Positions 6,301-11,445 of a stretch of DNA of 11,445 nt are shown piece after piece; the first letter of the stretch is position 1, and the number at the start of each line of letters is the position of its first letter. Source of the stretch: Actinomycetota bacterium (GTDB taxonomy: Bacteria > Actinomycetota > UBA4738); the NCBI GenBank assembly GCA_005885015.1, contig VAYG01000084.1, positions 1 through 11,445 on the forward strand, written 5' to 3'. The notes beneath the pieces are model-generated. The model saw nothing but the letters and a program-made list of their open reading frames with translations. It made no database searches and had not been told where the DNA came from. The position numbers and the translations under genes are program-made.

Positions 6301-7371
6301 ATGAGCGCCCCACCCTCGTCCGACGAATCCCTCGCCACGCTGGACCGGGAGCTGGCCCGCGGCCTCGATCTGGTCGCCCGGGCCTCGTCCGTGGAGGACG
6401 TCGAGGACGCGCAGACGAGCCTCTTCGGGCGGAAGGCGCCCTTCGCGGTGGTGGAGCGGGCGCTCGGCTCGCTTCCGGAGGACGAACGGCGACGGGTCGG
6501 CCAGCGGACGAACGAGGTCCGTGCCCGCCTCAAGGCGGCGATCACCGAGCGGCGGCAGGCCCTCGAGTCCGAACGCGAGACCGCCGTCCTCGAGCTCGAC
6601 CGGATCGACGTGACCCTGCCCGGGCGAAGACTACGGGCGGGGTCCCTTCACCCGCTGACCATCGTGCAGCAGGAGATCGTCGAGATCTTCACCCGGATGG
6701 GCTATCGGGTGGTCGAGGGGCCGGAGGTCGAAGACGAGTGGCACAACTTCGACGCGCTCAACATCCAGCCCGACCACCCGGCGCGGACCATGATGGACAC
6801 CACGTACCTGAGCGTGCCCGGGCATCCGGAGCTGCTCCTCCGTGCCCACACCTCCCCGATGCAGATCAGGACCATGCAGGCGGAGCCGCCTCCCGTCTAC
6901 GTGGTGGTTCCGGGCAGGGTGTTCCGCAACGAGGCGATCACGGCGAAGAACATGCCGGTGTTCCACCAGGTGGAAGGCCTGGCGGTGGACAAGGGGATCA
7001 GGTTCTCCGACCTGAAGGGAACGGTGGAGTCGTTCCTGCGCGAGCTGCTCGGCGCCGATCTGCGGGTTCGCATGACGCCGTCGTTCTTCCCTTTCGTGGA
7101 GCCGGGGGCCCAGTTCGACGTGTCCTGTTTCGTCTGTGGGGGGTCCGGCTGCAAGACCTGCGCTTTCGTTGGCTGGATCGAGACGATGGGCGCCGGCATG
7201 GTCCATCCGCGCGTCCTGGAGAACGTGGGCTACAACCCCGAGCGCTACACGGGCTTCGCCTTCGGCATGGGCTACGACCGCCTGGCCATGATCCGGTTCG
7301 GCATCCCGGACATCCGCATCCTCTGGGAGAGCGACGTTCGGTTCCTCGAACAATTCGAAGGCGTGGGATGA
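6301..7371 (+). CDS. pheS: Phenylalanine-tRNA ligase, alpha subunit
   Basis: Catalytic subunit of the alpha2-beta2 class II synthetase that charges tRNA-Phe. 356 residues, as usual. Residues 1-95 are the N-terminal helical (coiled-coil) tRNA-binding region, rich in Arg and Glu. The class II core follows: HPLTIVQQEIVEIFTRMGY (117-135), a motif 1 region around WHNFDALN, TSPMQIRTM, motif 2 PGRVFRNEAITAKNMPVFHQ (204-223) and motif 3 GFAFGMGYDRLAMIRFGIPD (318-337). A four-cysteine cluster, C276, C279, C284 and C287 (CxxCx4CxxC), precedes GWIETMGAGMVHP. It is seen in many bacterial PheS proteins and looks metal-binding. ATG 6301 gives the expected N-terminus without an SD, next to a TACACT box. pheT starts 4 nt after the stop, so the subunits are co-transcribed. 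Confidence 0.97.
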   Translation: MSAPPSSDESLATLDRELARGLDLVARASSVEDVEDAQTSLFGRKAPFAVVERALGSLPEDERRRVGQRTNEVRARLKAAITERRQALESERETAVLELDRIDVTLPGRRLRAGSLHPLTIVQQEIVEIFTRMGYRVVEGPEVEDEWHNFDALNIQPDHPARTMMDTTYLSVPGHPELLLRAHTSPMQIRTMQAEPPPVYVVVPGRVFRNEAITAKNMPVFHQVEGLAVDKGIRFSDLKGTVESFLRELLGADLRVRMTPSFFPFVEPGAQFDVSCFVCGGSGCKTCAFVGWIETMGAGMVHPRVLENVGYNPERYTGFAFGMGYDRLAMIRFGIPDIRILWESDVRFLEQFEGVG

Positions 7372-7375
7372 GCGG

Positions 7376-9704
7376 ATGAAGATCGTCTTCTCCTGGCTGC
7401 GGGAGCTGTGTCCGGTCGAGCTCTCTCCGGAGGAGCTCAGCGACCTCCTTTCCTGGAAGGGCCTGCACACCGAGTCGATCGTCAGGCCATGGGAAGGGTT
7501 GTCCGGCGTCGTGGTGGCCAGGGTCCTCGAGGTCCGGGACCACCCGAACTCGGAGAAGCTGTGCGTGGCCCGGGTCAACTACGGATCCGGCGAGCGCGAG
7601 GTCGTGGTCGGGGTCCGGAACATGAGGCCGGGGGATCTGGTGCCGCTGGCCGGGCCGGGCGCCAAAGTCCCCGCGCTGCCCGAGCCGCTGTCGCGCCGCG
7701 AGATCCGCGGCGTGGTGTCGGAGGGGATGATCTGCTCGCCCCACGAGCTCGGCATCTCAGCCGACCACACCTGCATCCTGGTCCTGCCCGACGACGTCCC
7801 CGAGGGCACCGAATTCAAGACGCTGTACGGGCTCGACGAGGTGGTGGTCGACCTGGAGGTCGAGGCGAACCGCGCCGACGAGCTGTCGGTGCTGGGCGTG
7901 GCCAGGGAGGTCGCCGCGGCCACCGGCATCCCCCTGACGCCCCCGGACGTGTCGGTCGCGGAATCGGAAACCCCCGCGGCGGAGGCCGCCACCGTGGAGG
8001 TGCGGGACGGCGAGCGATGCCCTCGGTACCTGGCCCGGGTGATCGAGGGCGTGTCACCGGGCTCGTCACCGATCCGCGTCCAGGCCCGCTTGACCGCGTC
8101 GGGGATGCGCCCGCTGTCGAACGTGGTCGACGCCACGAACTACGTGATGCTCGAGATGGGCCAGCCGATGCACCCCTTCGATCTGGCCAGGCTGGACGGC
8201 CGGGGCATCGTGGTCCGGCGGGCCGAAGAGGGTGAGCGGCTGGTCACGTTGGACGGCGTCGAGCGGGTGCTCTCGGGGGAGGACCTGGTCATCGCCGACC
8301 GGGCGAAGGCGGTGGGCATCGCCGGGGTCTTCGGCTCGGCCGCGGCGGAGGTCTCGGCGGCCACCACCGAGGTCCTGTTGGAGAGCGCCCACTTCGCCGC
8401 CTACGCCATCACGCGAACCTCGCGCCGTCTCATGTTGCACACCGAGGCCTCCACCCGGTTCGGGAGGGAAGCCGACCCCGAGGCGGTCGCGCCCGCAGCG
8501 GCCAGGGCGGCCGGGCTCATCGCGGAGTGGGCCGGCGGCGCGGTGCTCCGGGGGGCTATCGACGTGGGGCGTCCCCCCGAGCGGCGCCGCCTGTCGGTGC
8601 GCCCGGAGCGGGCGGCCCAGGTCCTGGGATATGGGACCTCAGCCGCCGACGTGGCCGAGTCGCTCGGACGGCTGCAGATCGCCGCGGAGAAGAGGGACCA
8701 CGTGGTCGAGGTCGAGGTGCCCGGCTTTCGGCCGGACCTCCAGGAGGAGATCGACCTGATCGAAGAGGTGGTCCGGGTGCAGGGGTACGACAACCTCGGG
8801 TCGACCCTCCCCGGGATCAAGCGGCCCGGCGGATTCGCGCCCACATACGAGTTCCGGCGGCGCGTCCGCGATGCCCTGGTCCGGGCGGGCCTCCGAGAGG
8901 CCCTGTCCCTCTCGTTCGCCTCGCCGGCCGACCTCGACCTCATGGGCGTCGAGGCGGCGGCGGGGGTTCGCGTGGCCAACCCGCCATCCGCCGACGAGCC
9001 GTTCCTCCGGCCCAGCCTGGTGCCGAACCTGCTGAAGGCCCTGGGCCGCAACGCAGCCCGAGGCGCCCGGGGGGCCGCCCTGTTCGAGGTGGGACACGCC
9101 TTCCGGCTCGACGGCGCCGTCCAGGAGCGCGAGCTGGTGGCGGCGGTCGTGAACGGACCGGCAGGGGAGGGGCTTCACGCGGAGCCGCGCGAGCTCGACT
9201 TCTTCGACGCGAAGGGGGCGCTGGAGGCCCTGGTCGATTCGCTCGGGGTCGGCGAGTGGATCCTGGGCGATGCCCCGGGTGATCCATGGCATCCGGGGCG
9301 GTCGGCGCTGGTCCTGGTGGCCGGCCGCGCCATCGGGGTGGTTGGGGAGCTGCAGCCTCGCGCCGCGGAGCGGTTCGACGCCGTCGGACGGGTCGCCGCC
9401 TTCGAGCTCGACGTCGGCCAGCTCTCCGAGCACGCCTCTCGGGCCAGGGCCGTTCGGGACATCCCGCGTTTCCCGCCCGTCCGGCGGGACCTCGCCTTCG
9501 TGGTGGACGCGACCATTCCCGCGGGGGCGGTGCGAGACGCGGTGTCGGCTGCCGGCGGCCCTCTGGTGGACCGGATCGTCATGTTCGACGTGTTCCAGGG
9601 GCCTCCCATACCCGAAGGGAAGAAGAGCCTGGCCTTCTCGGTCGACTTCCGGGCGCCCGTCCGCACCCTCGTCGGAGTTCGGAGCCGAGCTCCGCACGGG
9701 CTAG
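7376..9704 (+). CDS. pheT: Phenylalanine-tRNA ligase, beta subunit (frameshifted near the C-terminus)
   Basis: Non-catalytic partner of PheS; its editing site removes Tyr mischarged on tRNA-Phe. The domains follow the family order. MKIVFSWLRELCPVEL is followed by an EMAP/OB-type tRNA-binding domain (about 40-150). The B3/B4 editing region includes VDATNYVMLEMGQPMHPFD (251-269). The B5 domain (about 400-475) includes EVPGFRPDLQEEIDLIEEV, then comes the catalytic-like fold, and FDX-ACB starts at about 697 (RFPPVRRDLAFVVD). At codon 765 (RTL, ending 9670) the frame breaks. The expected C-terminus EFGAELRTG-stop continues in the +1 frame (9672-9704), and about 18 residues normally between are missing. 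Left uncorrected, the frame runs through argF to 10354 and gives a spurious 992-residue product. The deletion removes part of the FDX-ACB domain. It may be an assembly error, since PheT is essential. Confidence 0.9.
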
Positions 9705-9709
9705 TCCGG

Positions 9710-9715
9710 TACCAT
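9710..9715 (+). promoter_or_regulatory. Predicted -10 box of argF (leaderless)
   Basis: TACCAT (9710-9715) ends 7 nt before ATG 9723, so transcription would begin at about 9722-9723, making argF leaderless. The box overlaps the alternative ATG at 9714, which could not then be used from this promoter. No -35 hexamer is evident. Confidence 0.4.
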
Positions 9716-9722
9716 GCGCCCC

Positions 9723-10643
9723 ATGGCGCGGAACTTCCTGTCGGTCGACGATCTGTCTCCGTCCGAGCTCTCGGAGATCCTCGACCTCGCGGACAAGGTC
9801 AAGGCGTCCCCCTCCGATTATTCGGGACGGCTGGTGGGGCTCAGCGTGGCGATGATCTTCGAGAAGCCGTCCACCCGGACCCGGGTCTCTTTCGAAGTGG
9901 GGATCGCCGAGCTGGGTGCGCACCCCCTGGCCCTGTCTTCGGCGGAGCTGCAGCTGGGGAGGGGAGAGACCATCGAGGATACCGGGCGGGTGCTGTCCCG
10001 CTACGTCGACGTGATCGTCCTGCGCACCTTCGGGCAGGAACGTCTGGAGGGGCTGGCCCGGGCCGCCACCATCCCGGTGGTGAACGCGCTCTCGGACTTC
10101 GAGCATCCGTGCCAATGCCTGGCCGACCTCCAGACGGTGAAGGAGTCGAAGGGACGCCTTGCGGGACTCACGCTCGCCTACGTCGGAGACGGGAACAACG
10201 TGGCCCACTCGCTCCTGCTCGGGGGGGCCAAGGTCGGGGTCCACGTCCGCGTGGCCACGCCCCCGGGCTACGAGCCGATCCCCCAGGTGGTGCGTCGGGC
10301 CCAGGAGATCGGCGAGGAGACCGGCGGGGGAGCCGTGGTCACCCACGATCCTGAGGAGGCCACCCGGGGCGCCGACGTCCTCTACACCGATGTGTGGGCC
10401 TCCATGGGTCAGGAGGAGGAAGCGGCCGACCGGACCCTGGTGTTCCGAAGCTATCGCATCGACCAGGCGGCCCTGGACCGGGCGGCCCCCGACGCGATCG
10501 TGATGCACTGCCTCCCCGCCCACCGGGGCCAGGAGATCACCGACGAGGTGATCGACGGCCCCCGCTCCGTGGTGTGGGATCAGGCCGAGAACCGCCTGCA
10601 CAGCCAGAAGGCGTTGCTCCTCTGGCTTCTCGGCGCGGTCTGA
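9723..10643 (+). CDS. argF: Ornithine carbamoyltransferase
   Basis: Transfers the carbamoyl group from carbamoyl phosphate to L-ornithine, giving citrulline in arginine biosynthesis. From ATG 9723 it has 306 residues, normal for the family. Carbamoyl-phosphate binding motif: FEKPSTRTRVSFEVG (46-60, STRTR 50-54). The HPCQ motif is at 128-131. The ornithine-domain motifs are DGNNVAHS (156-163), DVWASMGQE (223-231) and HCLPAHRG (262-269) with the catalytic Cys263. ATG 9723 is preferred because of the TACCAT box 7 nt upstream and the usual M-R-x-FL N-terminus; ATG 9714 would add three residues. It lies 18 nt after the restored pheT stop. No argC, argJ, argB or argD is seen in the window. DGNN and the SMG loop fit ornithine rather than aspartate as substrate. 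Confidence 0.96.
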   Translation: MARNFLSVDDLSPSELSEILDLADKVKASPSDYSGRLVGLSVAMIFEKPSTRTRVSFEVGIAELGAHPLALSSAELQLGRGETIEDTGRVLSRYVDVIVLRTFGQERLEGLARAATIPVVNALSDFEHPCQCLADLQTVKESKGRLAGLTLAYVGDGNNVAHSLLLGGAKVGVHVRVATPPGYEPIPQVVRRAQEIGEETGGGAVVTHDPEEATRGADVLYTDVWASMGQEEEAADRTLVFRSYRIDQAALDRAAPDAIVMHCLPAHRGQEITDEVIDGPRSVVWDQAENRLHSQKALLLWLLGAV

Positions 10644-10658
10644 GCCCACCACCCGGCC

Positions 10659-10664
10659 TACAAT
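10659..10664 (+). promoter_or_regulatory. Predicted -10 box of polX (leaderless)
   Basis: TACAAT (10659-10664) ends 7 nt before ATG 10672, so transcription would begin at about the start codon. There is no SD between them and no clear -35 element. Placement matches the argF box. Confidence 0.5.
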
Positions 10665-10671
10665 CCCGCGT

Positions 10672-11445
10672 ATGGCCCGGGCGAACGACGTGGTCGAGGC
10701 CCTGCTCCAGGAGTACGCGGACCTGCTCTCCATCTCCGGGGGCGACCCGTTCAGGGTTCGGACCTACGAGAAGGCCGCCCGCTCGGTGGGCGGGTACCAC
10801 ACCGACATCGCCACAATCGACCTGAAGGGCTTCCAAGCGATCCCCAACGTAGGGAAGTCCATCGCCGAGAAGATCCAGGAGTACTTCGAACGGGGATCGA
10901 TCAACGCCCTGGAGGAGCTTCGCGCTCAGGTCCCGGGAAGAAGGCCATGGGCCTGTACCGGGACCTCCGCATCGCCTCGATCGACGAGCTCGCCGACGCC
11001 ATCCACGATGGGCGGCTCAAGGGCCTGAAGGGCTTCGGGGACAAGACCGAAGAGAACATCCTCCGCGGCATCGAGCTGATGCAGCAGTCCGGGGATCGGG
11101 TGCTCATCAGCATGGCCACCGATCTGGCCGAGGAGATCGTCGGCGAGCTGAAGGCGGTTCGCGGCTGCGGGAAGTGCGAGTACGCCGGAAGCCTGCGCCG
11201 CATGGCGGAGACGATCGGTGACATCGACATCCTGGTCGCGGCCAGAAAGCCCGGGCCGGTGATGGACGCCTTCGCCGGCCTGTCCTACGTGGATCGGGTG
11301 ATCGCGCGCGGAGACACGAAGACGTCGATCCGCACCACCAAGGGACTCCAGGTCGACCTGCGGGTGGTCCCGCCCAACTGTTGGGGGGCGGCCCTCCAGT
11401 ACTTCACCGGATCGAAGGCCCACAACATCCGGACCAGGGAGATCG
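10672..11445 (+). CDS. polX: Family X DNA polymerase (PolX), N-terminal part, frameshifted and cut by the window end
   Basis: Bacterial PolX fills short gaps in base-excision repair and usually carries a C-terminal PHP 3'-5' exonuclease, which would lie beyond this window. Frame 1 (10672 to about 10935) encodes the 8-kDa domain: VVEALLQEYADLLSI, DPFRVRTYEKAARSV, helix-hairpin-helix IPNVGKSIAEKIQEY and ALEELRAQVP. The protein then resumes in another frame at about 10935 with GKKAMGLYRDL, LKGLKGFGDKTEENIL, the nucleotidyltransferase motif GSLRRMAETIGDIDIL with catalytic-type aspartates, LQVDLRVVPP (third Asp) and QYFTGSKAHNIR. That frame is open to the window end. The usual x-G-x-x-x-hydrophobic-x-IPGLGP stretch of the second hairpin is missing at the break, suggesting a deletion of roughly 40 nt that is not a multiple of three. 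Left uncorrected, the product stops at 11028. ATG 10672 is supported by the upstream -10 box. Confidence 0.88.

Noticed and set aside
9680..9694. Hairpin CGGAGC-CGA-GCTCCG at the end of pheT as a terminator
   Set aside because: It lies inside the pheT coding end, has no T tract and only a 6-bp stem, and the argF start follows at once.
9705..10354. About 220-residue C-terminal extension of PheT reading into argF
   Set aside because: It is the wrong frame of argF after the pheT frameshift. The true PheT C-terminus is recognisable in the +1 frame ending at 9704.

Overview
This is a G+C-rich window. All recognisable genes lie on the + strand except one inverted ribD fragment. The order infC-rpmI-rplT-rRNA methyltransferase-pheS-pheT followed by an arginine-biosynthesis gene is typical of Actinomycetota. 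So are the TANNNT boxes set just upstream of start codons that lack a Shine-Dalgarno (SD) site. An actinobacterial lineage is my best inference; I cannot place it more finely. Several coding disruptions suggest an environmental draft assembly, or less likely a strain with real gene decay.

Positions 1-3100 hold the end of a riboflavin operon: broken ribD, then ribE, ribBA and ribH, tightly overlapped, then a small cupin gene with an in-frame amber codon. RibBA makes both riboflavin precursors, starting from GTP and ribulose 5-phosphate. RibD processes the pyrimidine branch, RibH makes 6,7-dimethyl-8-ribityllumazine, and RibE dismutates it to riboflavin. At the left edge, part of ribD lies on the - strand and its C-terminal end on the + strand, joined at a short inverted repeat.

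Positions 3100-3480 hold a single cold-shock gene with its own promoter, strong SD site, TTG start and a perfect-stem terminator.

Positions 3480-7375 hold a translation cluster: infC (IF3), rpmI (L35), rplT (L20), a SpoU-family RNA 2'-O-methyltransferase and pheS. The methyltransferase is the most unusual gene here. It is fused in frame to a histidine-kinase-like module that keeps the H-box histidine but has lost the N-box and G1-box residues needed to bind ATP. The infC start also looks non-canonical (probably GTC).

Positions 7376-11445 hold pheT (frameshifted near its C-terminus by an apparent small deletion), argF, and the N-terminal half of a family X DNA polymerase gene (frameshifted by another apparent small deletion, then cut by the window end). 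pheS, argF and polX each have a TANNNT box 7-11 nt before the ATG and no SD site, suggesting leaderless or near-leaderless transcripts.

No tRNA, rRNA, CRISPR array, insertion sequence or phage gene was seen, and no gene-free stretch exceeds 300 bases.
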